Positions 29,757 to 41,130 of a stretch of DNA of 64,000 nt are shown here, piece by piece. This stretch comes from Pseudomonadota bacterium. GTDB taxonomy: Bacteria; Pseudomonadota; Alphaproteobacteria; UBA2136; UBA6156. The position numbers were made by a program, and so were the translations under genes. The stretch is taken from assembly GCA_016125035.1 (NCBI GenBank), contig WGMN01000008.1, forward strand, positions 39,750 through 103,749. The letters are read 5' to 3'. The notes under the pieces are model-generated. The model did no database searches. It was not told the DNA's origin and saw nothing but the letters and a program-made list of their open reading frames with translations. How positions within the stretch are numbered: position 1 is the stretch's first letter; each line of letters begins with the position of its first letter.

Positions 29757-31838
29757 ATGGCCCGCACCATCCCCATGACCAAAATGCGCAACATCGGCAT
29801 CATGGCCCACGTTGACGCCGGCAAAACCACCACGTCCGAGCGCATTCTGTACTACACCGGCCGCACCCACAAAATCGGCGAAGTGCACGAGGGCGCCGCC
29901 ACCATGGACTGGATGGCCCAGGAGCAGGAACGCGGCATCACCATCACCTCCGCCGCCACCACCGCCATGTGGAAGGATTACCAGATCAACCTCATCGACA
30001 CCCCCGGCCACATCGACTTTAACATTGAAGTGAAGCGCTCGGTCCGCGTGCTGGATGGCGTTATCGCGGCGTTTGACGCCGTGTCGGGTGTAGAGCCGCA
30101 ATCGGAAACCAACTGGGGCCACGCCTCCAACTACGGCGTGCCGCGCCTGTGCTACGTCAACAAGATGGACCGCGTCGGGGCGGACTTCGAGCGCTGCGTC
30201 TCGATGATGAAGGACCGCCTGCGCGCCAACGCCGTGCCCATCCAGTACCCGGTGGGCAAGGAGGACTACTTCCAGGGCATTATTGACCTGGTGGAGATGA
30301 AGGCCCTGATCTGGAAGGGTGAAGAGCTCGGCGCCAAATGGGACGTGGTGGAAATCCCCGCCGACCACATGGAAAAGGCCACACAATTCCATAACCAGCT
30401 GGTGGAAGCCGCGGTGGAATACGATGATGACGCGATGAACGCCTATCTGGAAGGGACCGAGCCAGACGCCGCCACGCTCAAGAAGTGCATCCGCAAAGGC
30501 ACCGTCACCATGAAGATGTTCCCGGTCCTGTGCGGTTCTTCCTTCAAAAACAAGGGCGTGCAACCCATGCTCGACGCGGTCATCGATTACCTCCCCTCCC
30601 CGGATGAAATCGCCGACGCCAACGTGCTCGCCACCATGGAAGACGGCACGGAAAAGGTGCTCAAGATCGGCGACGACCAGCCGCTCGGCGCCCTGGCGTT
30701 CAAAATCGCCACCGACCCCTTCGTGGGCAGCCTCACCTTCGTCCGCGTCTACACCGGCGTCATCTCGTCCGGTTCGGCGGTCTACAACGCCACCCGCTCG
30801 CGCACCGAGCGCATCGGCCGTATCGTTAAAATGCACGCCAACAAGCGCGAGGAAGTCACCGAACTGCGCGCCGGCGATATCGGCGCCCTCATCGGCATGA
30901 AGGACACCCGCACCGGCGACACCTTGTGCGATGAAAAGGATATCTTCACGCTGGAAACCATCAAGGCCATGGAGCCGGTCATCGCCCAGGCGGTGGAACC
31001 CAAATCCAAGGCCGACCAGGAAAAGATGGGCATCGCGCTGGGCAAGCTGATGGCCGAAGACCCGTCCCTGCGTGTGTTCACCGATGAAGAATCCGGCCAA
31101 ACCATCATGGCCGGCGTGGGCGAACTGCACCTGGAAATTATCGTCGACCGCATGAAGCGCGAGCATAAAGTGGAAGTCAACGTCGGCGCCCCGCAAGTGG
31201 CGTATCGTGAGACCATCACCAAAGCGGCAGAATGCGAAGGCAAACACGTCAAGCAAACCGGCGGCCGCGGCCAATACGGTCACGTCTGGGTCAAGTTCGA
31301 GCCGAATGAGACCGGCAAGGGCTACGAGTTCGTCAACGCCATCGTCGGCGGCGTGGTGCCCAAGGAATATATCGCCTCCATCGGCGAAGGCATCGAAGCT
31401 TCGTTGAAGAACGGCATGATCGCCAACTACCCGGTGGTGGATGTCAAAGCCACCTTGTTCGACGGTAGCTACCACGACGTCGACTCCTCGGAAATGGCCT
31501 TTAAAATGGCCGGTATCCTGGCGGTGAAGGAGGCGGCCAAAAAGTGCGCCCCGCAACTGCTCGAGCCGATCATGAAGATGGAAGTCACCTGCCCCACCGA
31601 CTACATGGGCGACGTGATCGGTGATTTGTCCTCCCGCCGCGGCATGATCCAGGGCACCGAAGACCGCTTCGGCCAAACCGTTGTCAAGGCCATGGTGCCG
31701 CTGGCCAACCTGTTCGGCTACGTCACCACCCTGCGTTCCATGACCCAAGGCCGTGGCTCGCCCTCCATGGAGTTCGACCACTACGACCCGGTCCCCTCCA
31801 ACGTGGCGCAAGAGATCATCGCCAAAAGAGCAGCCTAA
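29757..31838 (+). CDS. fusA: elongation factor G
   Basis: [54 protein letters not shown]. Confidence 0.99.
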   Translation: MARTIPMTKMRNIGIMAHVDAGKTTTSERILYYTGRTHKIGEVHEGAATMDWMAQEQERGITITSAATTAMWKDYQINLIDTPGHIDFNIEVKRSVRVLDGVIAAFDAVSGVEPQSETNWGHASNYGVPRLCYVNKMDRVGADFERCVSMMKDRLRANAVPIQYPVGKEDYFQGIIDLVEMKALIWKGEELGAKWDVVEIPADHMEKATQFHNQLVEAAVEYDDDAMNAYLEGTEPDAATLKKCIRKGTVTMKMFPVLCGSSFKNKGVQPMLDAVIDYLPSPDEIADANVLATMEDGTEKVLKIGDDQPLGALAFKIATDPFVGSLTFVRVYTGVISSGSAVYNATRSRTERIGRIVKMHANKREEVTELRAGDIGALIGMKDTRTGDTLCDEKDIFTLETIKAMEPVIAQAVEPKSKADQEKMGIALGKLMAEDPSLRVFTDEESGQTIMAGVGELHLEIIVDRMKREHKVEVNVGAPQVAYRETITKAAECEGKHVKQTGGRGQYGHVWVKFEPNETGKGYEFVNAIVGGVVPKEYIASIGEGIEASLKNGMIANYPVVDVKATLFDGSYHDVDSSEMAFKMAGILAVKEAAKKCAPQLLEPIMKMEVTCPTDYMGDVIGDLSSRRGMIQGTEDRFGQTVVKAMVPLANLFGYVTTLRSMTQGRGSPSMEFDHYDPVPSNVAQEIIAKRAA

Positions 31839-31861
31839 TACTCTTGCAACGTAATGCAGAA

Positions 31862-31888
31862 ATGGGCGGCATATGCCGCCCATTTTTA
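31862..31888 (+). terminator. rho-independent terminator
   Basis: TGGGCGGCATATGCCGCCCATTTTT. Confidence 0.85.
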
Positions 31889-31956
31889 ATACCATCTATC
31901 CTTGACATACCAGTAACTTACCATCACCTTGTCCACAACTTTCAGGGAGCCATCGC

Positions 31957-32460
31957 ATGAACAAACTTGATATACGCACAGCCGTGCTGCTGCGCAACCG
32001 GGGCCGCACGCACACTCTCCTGCTTCGCCGAAGCCTCTCCAAAAAACTGCTGCCGGGGCTTCTCACCGGCGTCGGTGGAAAGGTCGAACCGCTCGAAGGC
32101 GAACTCGATAATATCCTCGCTTCTCTCCTGCGCGAAGCTGGTGAAGAAGCGCCTCAAATCAACTGGGCATCCATCCCCGACCTCCGTCCCCGCCTCATCA
32201 CGCACGATACGCGGTCAGATAACACCACCTACGTTATCTACTGGTACACCGGCACGCTCACAGATGAGCTTACCGACTTCTCCAGCAGCGAAGGCAAGCT
32301 GGAATGGTGCGAGGACTCCAACCTGCCGCTCAGCGACATGACACTGGCAGCCAGTGCGGCGATCCCCTTCGTCCTCAACCTTCCGGCCGACGATATCCGA
32401 CTGTACGACGGCATCCTTTTCAAACAGCAGGGAGCCACCAAACTGCTCACGCCTCGCTAA
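31957..32460 (+). CDS. NUDIX hydrolase
   Basis: LLTGVGGKVEPLEGELDNILASLLREAGEEAP (GX5EX7REUXEE). Confidence 0.85.
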   Translation: MNKLDIRTAVLLRNRGRTHTLLLRRSLSKKLLPGLLTGVGGKVEPLEGELDNILASLLREAGEEAPQINWASIPDLRPRLITHDTRSDNTTYVIYWYTGTLTDELTDFSSSEGKLEWCEDSNLPLSDMTLAASAAIPFVLNLPADDIRLYDGILFKQQGATKLLTPR

Positions 32461-32480
32461 AAAGTACAGCGTCCACGTAA

Positions 32481-32509
32481 AAAGGCGGCCCTACAGGGCC
32501 GCCTTTTGC
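32481..32509. terminator. bidirectional terminator
   Basis: AAGGCGGCCCTACAGGGCCGCCTTTTGC between convergent genes. Confidence 0.85.
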
Positions 32510-32522
32510 ATAGCCACGTGGC

Positions 32523-33266
32523 CTACTTCTTACCCTTGTCCCCACCCTTGGCATCCGCAGCCGGGGCCGCAGCGGCACCTTCAGCGGGCGCTTTCTGGTT
32601 GGTGGCAGGCACTTCACTTGCAGCCGGGGCCGCGGCCGCTGCTGCAGCGGCATCAGCCGCTTCATCTTCAGCGGTAGAGCTGGTGCGAGTGCTCACCACG
32701 CTCACAATGGTCAGGTCGCGGTCGGTCACAGCGGCCTTGGCGCCGGCGGGCATCACCACTTCGCTCAAGTGCACCGCATCACCAATTTCCAGCGCGGAAA
32801 TATCCACGGTAATATCTTCGGGGATGCTATCCGCACGGCACACCACTTCAATGGTGGTCTCCACCAGCTGCAGCACGCCGCCTTCTTTAATGCCGGGGCT
32901 GTTTTCCTGGCCGACGATCTTCACCGTCACATCCACGTGAATGCGGCTGGAGGCGTCGTACTTCATAAAGTCGATGTGGATCGGCTGTTCGGTCAGCGGG
33001 TCGCGTTGAATATCGCGCGCCAGCACCTTCAAACCACCTTTGTCGCCCATCGCCAGCTCGTGGGTGCGGGTAAAAAAGTGGCCTTGGCGCAGCGCCTTGT
33101 CCAGGTCCTTGGCGTTCACGCCAATTTCCTGGCTGTCGTGGCCCTTGGCGTAGATCACGCCGGGCACAAAGCCCTGGCGACGCATCTCGCGGGCGGCACC
33201 CTTGCCGTGGTTGGTCTTGTTCATCGCCTTCATGGCGAAGCTGTCAGAGGAAGTATGCGCGTTCAT
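32523..33266 (-). CDS. rplY: 50S ribosomal protein L25/general stress protein Ctc
   Basis: [22 protein letters not shown]...[14 protein letters not shown]...[23 protein letters not shown]. Confidence 0.95.
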   Translation of the reverse strand: MNAHTSSDSFAMKAMNKTNHGKGAAREMRRQGFVPGVIYAKGHDSQEIGVNAKDLDKALRQGHFFTRTHELAMGDKGGLKVLARDIQRDPLTEQPIHIDFMKYDASSRIHVDVTVKIVGQENSPGIKEGGVLQLVETTIEVVCRADSIPEDITVDISALEIGDAVHLSEVVMPAGAKAAVTDRDLTIVSVVSTRTSSTAEDEAADAAAAAAAAPAASEVPATNQKAPAEGAAAAPAADAKGGDKGKK

Positions 33267-33371
33267 CGCTGCTCTCCTTGGTCTGGTTCATTTCCGGCCG
33301 CTGGGGCAAATTCCCCGGCACCCGTTGCCCTGAACACGAGCCCAAGGCTGGGCCGTATTCAATGCCGCTTT

Positions 33372-33791
33372 CTAGGCGTCATAAGCCTGCAAGTCAAGCA
33401 CTTCCCGCAGTTTTTTCAGCATTTTAAGGCCCTTATCCGGGTAGGGGGTCACCTCTCCTTTGCCCCACACCGGCCCGGGCCAGGCCTCATCTCCTTGGAA
33501 CCGCGCGATAATATGGATATGCAGCTGCGGCACGGCATTGCCCAGCGCGGCTATATTCATCTTGTCCGCCTTGGTAACTTCCCTAAGCTTATCATGCACA
33601 TAACGCACTTCCTCCATCACCGGAAGGTAATCCTGCTCGGGCAAATCGGTCAAATCGCGGCAGCCTGTGCGCCGTGGCACCAAAATCAACCACGGATACT
33701 GGCTGAACTGGCCAGAAAGCAGCACCCGGCAAATCGGCAAATCGCCCACCAACAAGGTGTCAACTTCCAACTGGGGATGCAAGGTGAACAT
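33372..33791 (-). CDS. HIT domain protein
   Basis: [25 protein letters not shown]...WLILVPRR...[20 protein letters not shown]. Confidence 0.92.
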   Translation of the reverse strand: MFTLHPQLEVDTLLVGDLPICRVLLSGQFSQYPWLILVPRRTGCRDLTDLPEQDYLPVMEEVRYVHDKLREVTKADKMNIAALGNAVPQLHIHIIARFQGDEAWPGPVWGKGEVTPYPDKGLKMLKKLREVLDLQAYDA

Positions 33792-33866
33792 ACCTCCATC
33801 ATACCCCACAAATACCCCAAATTCCCAAGGGTTTTCATACGTGCCAAAGTGTGCCAAAACCCAACC

Positions 33867-35384
33867 ATGGCCAATCCTCAAGCCGCGCCGGAAGATAAAA
33901 ACTTCGCCACCCTGCAAACGCTCGGTGAGCTGGGCGATTCCTACAAATACGGCTTCACCACCAAGGTAGAGGCCGAAACCCTGCCCCCCGGCCTCACGGA
34001 AGAGACCATCCGCTTCCTCTCCGCCAAAAAGGCGGAGCCCGAATGGCTGCTCCAATGGCGCCTCAAAGCCTTCGCCCGCTGGAGCACCATGGAGCACGAA
34101 CCCACCTGGGCCAAGATCCACCACCCGAAAATCGACTACCAGGCCATCTCCTACTACTCAGCGCCCAAAAACTTCACCGAAGGCCCCAAATCGCTGGATG
34201 AGATCGACCCGGAGATCCGCAAAACCTACGAGAAGCTGGGCATCCCGCTGGCCGAGCAGGAAATTCTGGCTGGCGTGCAAAACCCGACCAACCAGGCCAA
34301 AGCCAACCCCATCGCGGTGGACGCGGTGTTCGACTCCGTCTCCGTGGCCACCACTTTCCGCGCCGAGCTTGAAAAGGCGGGCGTCATCTTCTGCCCCATC
34401 TCCGAGGCCGTGCACAAACACCCGGGGCTGGTGCAAAAGTACCTGGGCTCGGTGGTGCCGGCGGCAGATAACTTCTTCGCCGCCCTCAACTCGGCGGTGT
34501 TCACCGACGGCTCGTTCGTTTATGTGCCGGAAGGCGTGCGCTGCCCGATGGAACTCTCCACCTACTTCCGCATTAACGAGAGGAACACCGGCCAGTTCGA
34601 GCGCACTCTCATCATCGCCGAGAAGGGCTCTTACGTCAGCTACCTGGAAGGCTGCACCGCGCCCGTGCGCGACGAAAACCAGCTCCACGCCGCGGTGGTG
34701 GAACTGGTGGCGATGGAAGACGCCGAGATCAAATACTCCACCGTGCAAAACTGGTACCCGGGCGATGAGAACGGCAAAGGCGGCATCTACAACTTCGTCA
34801 CCAAGCGCGGCGCCTGCCGCGGCGCACGCAGCAAAATTTCATGGACCCAGGTAGAGACCGGCTCCGCCATCACCTGGAAGTACCCCAGCTGCATCCTGGA
34901 AGGCGACCACTCGGTGGGCGAGTTCTACTCGGTGGCCCTCACCCGCAACCACCAGCAGGCGGATACGGGAACCAAAATGTTCCATAAGGGCAAAAACACC
35001 CGCAGCATCATCATCGCCAAGGGCATCTCGGCAGATAACGGCGACAACACCTACCGCGGCCTGGTGGATATGGCCGCCACCGCCACGGGCTCGCGCAACT
35101 ACACCCAGTGCGATTCCCTGCTCATCGGCAACAGCTGCGGCGCCCACACCGTGCCCTACATCACGGTCAAGAACAGCACCTCCAAGGTGGAGCACGAAGC
35201 CACCACCAGCAAAATCTCCGACGACCAGCTCTTCTACTGCGCCCAACGCGGCCTGGCGGAACAAGACGCCGTGGCGATGATCGTCAACGGCTTTGCCAAA
35301 GAGGTCCTGCAAAAACTCCCGATGGAATTCGCCGTGGAAGCGCAAAAACTCCTCGGCATTTCCCTGGAAGGCTCGGTGGGCTAA
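33867..35384 (+). CDS. sufB: Fe-S cluster assembly protein SufB
   Basis: [13 protein letters not shown]...[20 protein letters not shown]...[23 protein letters not shown]. Confidence 0.98.
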   Translation: MANPQAAPEDKNFATLQTLGELGDSYKYGFTTKVEAETLPPGLTEETIRFLSAKKAEPEWLLQWRLKAFARWSTMEHEPTWAKIHHPKIDYQAISYYSAPKNFTEGPKSLDEIDPEIRKTYEKLGIPLAEQEILAGVQNPTNQAKANPIAVDAVFDSVSVATTFRAELEKAGVIFCPISEAVHKHPGLVQKYLGSVVPAADNFFAALNSAVFTDGSFVYVPEGVRCPMELSTYFRINERNTGQFERTLIIAEKGSYVSYLEGCTAPVRDENQLHAAVVELVAMEDAEIKYSTVQNWYPGDENGKGGIYNFVTKRGACRGARSKISWTQVETGSAITWKYPSCILEGDHSVGEFYSVALTRNHQQADTGTKMFHKGKNTRSIIIAKGISADNGDNTYRGLVDMAATATGSRNYTQCDSLLIGNSCGAHTVPYITVKNSTSKVEHEATTSKISDDQLFYCAQRGLAEQDAVAMIVNGFAKEVLQKLPMEFAVEAQKLLGISLEGSVG

Positions 35385-35487
35385 TGTTATTTTTCAAGAT
35401 TCCAAAAACGCCGAAGGCCCCGCACAAGGCGGGGCCGTCGTCGCAGCGGCGCATCCACCGCAAATCTCTCTTGGCCGTGGCCTCACC

Positions 35488-35685
35488 TCACAGGTGCGCC
35501 ATGAAGGAACCGAAGCCCTTCGCCACAACCGCGGCCAACTCTTCATCGGTCAGGCCGCCACTGGCGGCCGATGCCGCGCAGGCCTTTCCACCCACAACCC
35601 CTTCCGGGGGCTTCACCTCCGTCGTGGTCGCAGCACGCGGGCGCTTGGGCCCACCGTTCAAATTGAGAAATCCGAAGTCGCTCAT
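35488..35685 (-). CDS. putative small protein (65 aa) antisense between sufB and sufC
   Basis: MSDFGFLNLNGGPKRPRAATTTEVKPPEGVVGGKACAASAASGGLTDEELAAVVAKGFGSFMAHL. Confidence 0.45.
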   Translation of the reverse strand: MSDFGFLNLNGGPKRPRAATTTEVKPPEGVVGGKACAASAASGGLTDEELAAVVAKGFGSFMAHL

Positions 35686-35808
35686 CGCCGTTTCCCCTCA
35701 AGGTTTTCTCTTGCCAGCGGCAAGGTATTTTATACGGAAGGCTCTCAGATCGTCCCCACAACCTAGGTACTTCCAGTCCAAAAATCAACCCACAAACAAG
35801 TAACTGAT

Positions 35809-36578
35809 ATGCTTAATATTTCCAACCTCAACGCCACCGTAGAAGAAGCCAACAAGGCCATTCTCAACAACTTCAGCCTGTCCATCGCCCCGGGCCAGGT
35901 CCACGCCATCATGGGCCCCAACGGCGCGGGCAAGTCCACCCTGGGCTACACCCTGGCGGGCCGGGAGGGCTACACCGCCACCTCCGGCACCGCCACCCTC
36001 ACCACCAATCACGAATCACGAATCACGACCTGCTGGAGATGGAACCGGACGAACGCGCCCGCGCCGGGCTGTTCCTCGCCTTCCAGTATCCGGTAGAGCT
36101 CCCCGGGGTCAACACCGCGCAATTCCTGCGCACGGCTCTCAACGCCCACCGCGCCGCACGGGGGGAGGCCGAGCTGGAAGCCCTGCCCTTCCTCAAACTG
36201 GTGCGCACAGAAATGCAAAAACTCGGCATGAGCGAAGAGTTCCTCTCGCGCTCGGTCAACACCGGCTTTTCCGGCGGCGAGAAAAAGCGCTTCGAGATTT
36301 TGCAAATGGCCCTGCTGCAACCCACCCTCGCCATCCTGGATGAAACCGACTCCGGGCTGGATATCGATGCCCTCAAAGTCGTCGCCCAGGGCGTCAACGC
36401 CCTGCGCAATCCGCAACGCTCGTTCCTCATCATCACCCACTACCAGCGCCTGCTCGACTACATCAAGCCGGATGTGGTGCACATCATGGCCGCAGGCAAA
36501 ATCGTCAAATCCGGCGGCCCGGAACTGGCCCAACAACTTGAAGCCCAAGGCTACGATGCCGTCATCCGTAACCCGTAA
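35809..36578 (+). pseudogene. sufC: Fe-S cluster assembly ATPase SufC, reading frame broken at a heptamer array
   Basis: Frame 1: [13 protein letters not shown]...[29 protein letters not shown]; frame 3: [28 protein letters not shown]...FSGGEKKR...[15 protein letters not shown]; switch at 36007-36027. Confidence 0.88.
36007..36027. repeat. heptamer array (AATCACG)x3 inside sufC
   Basis: aatcacgaatcacgaatcacg. Confidence 0.95.
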
Positions 36579-36594
36579 CTCGTCACCAGTCACA
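36567..36594. repeat. degenerate heptamer array CGTAACC CGTAACT CGTCACC AGTCACA at sufC 3' end
   Basis: Direct reading; includes the sufC stop codon. Confidence 0.8.
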
Positions 36595-36649
36595 TCCCAT
36601 GCCGCACACACATCTTCTTCTCACCACCAACCGCCCTCTCACTCCAAAC

Positions 36650-36677
36650 GGGTTACGGGCCACGGGTTACGGGTTAC
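36650..36677. repeat. heptamer array (GGGTTAC)x4 abutting the sufD start
   Basis: GGGTTAC GGGCCAC GGGTTAC GGGTTAC GGTA-ATG. Confidence 0.92.
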
Positions 36678-36681
36678 GGTA

Positions 36682-37929
<1,248 letters not shown>

Positions 37930-37932
37930 AAT

Positions 37933-37967
37933 CGTAACCCGTCACCCGTCACCCGTTACCCGTAAGG
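37933..37967. repeat. heptamer array (CGTxACC)x4-5 just after the sufD stop
   Basis: CGTAACC CGTCACC CGTCACC CGTTACC CGTAAGG. Confidence 0.92.
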
Positions 37968-37990
37968 GTCTCGGCATGGCGTTGCGCACC

Positions 37991-38025
37991 ACGGGCTACG
38001 GGTTACGGATTACGGGTTACGGTCT
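37991..38025. repeat. heptamer array (ACGGGTT)x5, inverted relative to 37933, abutting sufS ATG
   Basis: ACGGGCT ACGGGTT ACGGATT ACGGGTT ACGGTCT ATG. Confidence 0.92.
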
Positions 38026-39222
38026 ATGAGCTGGCACCACCTCTTCCCCGCGCTGCAAGCCCAACCCCACGGCCAGCGCCTGGCGTTCCTGGATAGCGCC
38101 GCCTCCGCACAAAAACCCCACGCCGTCCTCACCGCCCTCACCCAAACCCTCTCCGGGCCGTACGCCAACATCCACCGCGGGCTGTACCACAACAGCGCCG
38201 TCACCACCCAAGCGTATGAAGACGCCCGCGCCACGCTGGCCCGCTTCCTCGGTGCCCCCGCAAACAGTCTCATCTTCACCCGCAACAGCACCGAGTCCAT
38301 CAACCTCGTCGCGCAAACCTGGGGCCGCCAAAACCTCACCGCCAAATCCGTCGTCACCCTCAGCGAAGTCGAGCACCACGCCAACATCGTCCCCTGGCAA
38401 CTCCTGCAAAGCGAGATCGGCTTCACCATTCGCGTCATCCCCGCCACCACCTTCCTACAACCTACAACCTACAACCTACAACCTCTCTTACAAGGCACCA
38501 CGCTGCTCGCGCTCACCCAAATGAGCAACGTCACCGGCCTTAAGCCGGACCTCACCCACATCATCCCGCTGGCCAAACAACACGGCGCCCACGTGCTCAT
38601 CGATGGCTCCCAGGGCGCCGTCCACAGCCCGCAAAACCTCACGCAACTCGGCGCGGATTTCTACACCCTCACCGGCCACAAACTCTATGGCCCCACCGGC
38701 ATCGGCCTGCTCTACGCCCGCCCGGAAATCCTCGCCACCATGCCACCCTACCAGGGCGGCGGCGACATGATCGAACAGGTTACTCTCCCCACCGGTACCA
38801 CCTTCGCCCCACCGCCCGCGCGCTTCGAGGCCGGCACCCCCGCCATAGCAGAAGCCATCGGCCTTGCCGCCGCCGCGCAGTTCGTGGAATCCCTCGGCTG
38901 GCCCGCCATCACCAAACTGGAACACAGCCTCGCCACCCACCTCACCGAAGCACTGTCTTCCCTGCCCTTCATCCAAACCTACTCCCCCGCCGCCACCGGC
39001 ATCGCCGCCTTCAATGTCAAAGGCTGCCACCCGGCCGACATCGCCACGCTGCTCGACCAACAAGGCGTCGCCGTCCGCAGCGGCCACCACTGCGCCATGC
39101 CGTACATGAAGGCCCTGGGCATCGAAGGCTGCCTCCGCGCCTCCATCGCGCTGTACAACACCGAGGAAGACATCACCCAACTCACCACCGCCCTCACCAA
39201 AGCCCACAAGATGCTCACCTAG
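38026..39222 (+). CDS. sufS: cysteine desulfurase SufS
   Basis: IHRGLYHNSAVTTQAYEDAR...TRNSTESINLVAQTWG...DGSQGAVH...GHKLYGPTGIGLLYAR...VRSGHHCAMPYMK. Confidence 0.96.
   Translation: MSWHHLFPALQAQPHGQRLAFLDSAASAQKPHAVLTALTQTLSGPYANIHRGLYHNSAVTTQAYEDARATLARFLGAPANSLIFTRNSTESINLVAQTWGRQNLTAKSVVTLSEVEHHANIVPWQLLQSEIGFTIRVIPATTFLQPTTYNLQPLLQGTTLLALTQMSNVTGLKPDLTHIIPLAKQHGAHVLIDGSQGAVHSPQNLTQLGADFYTLTGHKLYGPTGIGLLYARPEILATMPPYQGGGDMIEQVTLPTGTTFAPPPARFEAGTPAIAEAIGLAAAAQFVESLGWPAITKLEHSLATHLTEALSSLPFIQTYSPAATGIAAFNVKGCHPADIATLLDQQGVAVRSGHHCAMPYMKALGIEGCLRASIALYNTEEDITQLTTALTKAHKMLT
38455..38482. repeat. heptamer array (CTACAAC)x4 inside sufS
   Basis: ctacaacctacaacctacaacctacaac. Confidence 0.95.
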
Positions 39223-39285
39223 CCATGCACCAACTTCTCCACAATCCTCAAAGCATGGCGAAGCCTAGCTATACAGGCCTGTTCC

Positions 39286-39350
39286 TTTTTGCCGGAGGCC
39301 GAGCTTTTGGGGCAGGGGCCCCAAAAGGGAGGATGGCACCGCAGGCAAAC
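39286..39350. repeat. palindromic element upstream of sufT
   Basis: CTTTTGGGGC-AGGG-GCCCCAAAAG core with imperfect outer arms TTTTTGCCGGAGGCC/GGCACCGCAGGCAAAC. Confidence 0.75.
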
Positions 39351-39353
39351 CTC

Positions 39354-39384
39354 CGAATCACGAATCACGAATCACGGATCACGG
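39354..39384. repeat. heptamer array (CGAATCA)x4 immediately upstream of sufT
   Basis: CGAATCA CGAATCA CGAATCA CGGATCA CGG; cyclically the same unit as the sufC array. Confidence 0.95.
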
Positions 39385-39390
39385 TTTCCC

Positions 39391-39756
39391 ATGCCCATTA
39401 AAATCGAAACCGCCGAAGACCTCGCCCACAGCACCGGCACCCTCCCGGCCGATGCCAGCGTGGAGCAAAAAGCCATCCACGCCCTGCGCCAACTGTATGA
39501 CCCCGAGCTCCCGCTCAACGTCTACGACCTCGGCCTCATCTACAACCTCGCCTTCAACGACTCCCAAAAAACCGCCCACATCACCATGACACTCACCGCC
39601 CCCAACTGCCCAGTGGCCGAGATCCTCCCCAAACAAGTGCAAGAAAAAGTCGCCGCGGCCACCGGCTACACCACCACCCTCACCCTCACCTTCGATCCCC
39701 CCTGGAACCGGGAGAACCTACCGCTAGACGCCAAACTCGCGCTAGGCCTGCTCTAA
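39391..39756 (+). CDS. sufT: SufT (DUF59/MIP18-like) Fe-S assembly protein
   Basis: AIHALRQLYDPELPLNVYDLGLIYNLAF...ITMTLTAPNCPVAEILP. Confidence 0.93.
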   Translation: MPIKIETAEDLAHSTGTLPADASVEQKAIHALRQLYDPELPLNVYDLGLIYNLAFNDSQKTAHITMTLTAPNCPVAEILPKQVQEKVAAATGYTTTLTLTFDPPWNRENLPLDAKLALGLL

Positions 39757-40634
39757 ACCCGCCACCCCTTCGCCTTTTCTTCCGGCTCCACATGAATGGT
39801 CACTCGCGCCCCCGCCACCACCTGCTCCAGCGCCGCCTCAATCCCATCGCAAATGCCATGCGCCTCGCGCACCGTCAGCCCACCCGGCACCACCAGGTGG
39901 AACTCCACAAACACCACCGCCCCGGCACGCCGCGTGCGCAAATCATGCGCCTCCAGCGCCACCCCTTTCTTGCGTTCAATCACCTCACGTATCTGCGCTA
40001 AAACCTCCGGCTCCACCGCCTCATCCATCAGCCCGCCAAAGCTCTCGCGGATCAACCGCCACCCGCTCCACAGCACGTTGCCGGCCACGGCAAACGCCAA
40101 CAGCGGGTCCAGCACATGCCACCCCGTCGCCATGGCCAAACCCACCCCGGCCAGAACCCCCACACTGCTCACCACATCCGCCCACAAATGCCGCCCGTCG
40201 GCCACCAACGCGGCCCGGCGCATCTTCCCTCCGCGCGCAATCAACACCCATCCCCATGCCCCGTTCACCACACTCGCCAGCAGGTTGGCCCCCAAACCCA
40301 CGGCGTTGTAGTCCACCTCACGCTCCACCCACAAACTCCCCCACGCATCGTGCATAATCAACGCCGCCGCCAGCACAATCAGCGCCCCCTCCAATCCCGC
40401 GGCAAAGTACTCGGCCTTGGTGTGGCCAAAGGGGTGGTCGTCATCCGCGGGCATCACCGCCACGCACACCGCCCATAGCGCCGCCAACGCGGCCATCACG
40501 TTCACCACACTCTCCACCGCATCGCTGTAAAGGGCCACACTGCCGGTCAGGTGGTAGGCCACCGCCTTCAGCGCCAACACCAGCAGGCCCACCGCCACAC
40601 TTCCCATTGCCAGTCGCTGCGCCGTCATCATCAT
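39753..40634 (-). CDS. cation diffusion facilitator family transporter
   Basis: VALYSDAVESVVNVMAALAALWAV...DDDHPFGHTKAEYFAAGLEG...VADGRHLWADVVSS. Confidence 0.93.
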   Translation of the reverse strand: MMMTAQRLAMGSVAVGLLVLALKAVAYHLTGSVALYSDAVESVVNVMAALAALWAVCVAVMPADDDHPFGHTKAEYFAAGLEGALIVLAAALIMHDAWGSLWVEREVDYNAVGLGANLLASVVNGAWGWVLIARGGKMRRAALVADGRHLWADVVSSVGVLAGVGLAMATGWHVLDPLLAFAVAGNVLWSGWRLIRESFGGLMDEAVEPEVLAQIREVIERKKGVALEAHDLRTRRAGAVVFVEFHLVVPGGLTVREAHGICDGIEAALEQVVAGARVTIHVEPEEKAKGWRV

Positions 40635-40648
40635 GCCGCCAGCATAGC

Positions 40649-40678
40649 GCAAAAAGAAAAGGGGCCGAAGCCCCCTCC
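40649..40678 (-). terminator. terminator-like hairpin
   Basis: AAAAAGAAAAGGGGCCGAAGCCCCCTCCCC. Confidence 0.5.
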
Positions 40679-40691
40679 CCAAACCACAACC

Positions 40692-41060
40692 CTATTCAGC
40701 CCGCACAAAGCTGTAAACCACCTGGCCCTGGGGAGAGAGCATGCAGTGGAACCTCACCGCCCGGTACTCTTTCTGGCCATACCATTGGCCTTCGCCATCA
40801 TAAACAGCGCCCACCGGCTGGCTGCCCACCGGCAACTTGGGGGCGGTCAGCACCAGGTTGTCGGTGTTCAGGCTCAGCGCGTTAAAATCGCTGCCAAAGG
40901 CCGCTTTTTGCGCACCTGCGGCATGGTCGGCGCAAGCTTGCAATTCGGGGGTCACCGGCAGCGCGGCGGGGGTAGGCACCGCCACAAAATAGGTCTCGCC
41001 GCAGCCGCTCAAGGCCGCCGCCACTGCAAAAACACTCATAAAACCAATATAGTTACGCAT
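40692..41060 (-). CDS. hypothetical lipoprotein
   Basis: MRNYIGFMSVFAVAAALSGCGETYF lipobox. Confidence 0.75.
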   Translation of the reverse strand: MRNYIGFMSVFAVAAALSGCGETYFVAVPTPAALPVTPELQACADHAAGAQKAAFGSDFNALSLNTDNLVLTAPKLPVGSQPVGAVYDGEGQWYGQKEYRAVRFHCMLSPQGQVVYSFVRAE

Positions 41061-41130
41061 AATTCCCGCTCCCTTTGCGCAACTGTATACTCCTTTTAAA
41101 CCCCGCATTCAAGCCACTTTATGGCTTTTT

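Noticed and set aside
29733-31895. 720-aa reverse-strand ORF opposite fusA
   Set aside because: Low-complexity His/Gly/Val composition typical of antisense reading of a GC-rich conserved gene; fusA is unambiguous.
36039-36578. SufC second half as an independent gene starting at ATG 36039
   Set aside because: Walker A lies only in the first half and signature/Walker B only in the second, so neither product would be a functional ABC ATPase. Frameshift is the simpler reading.
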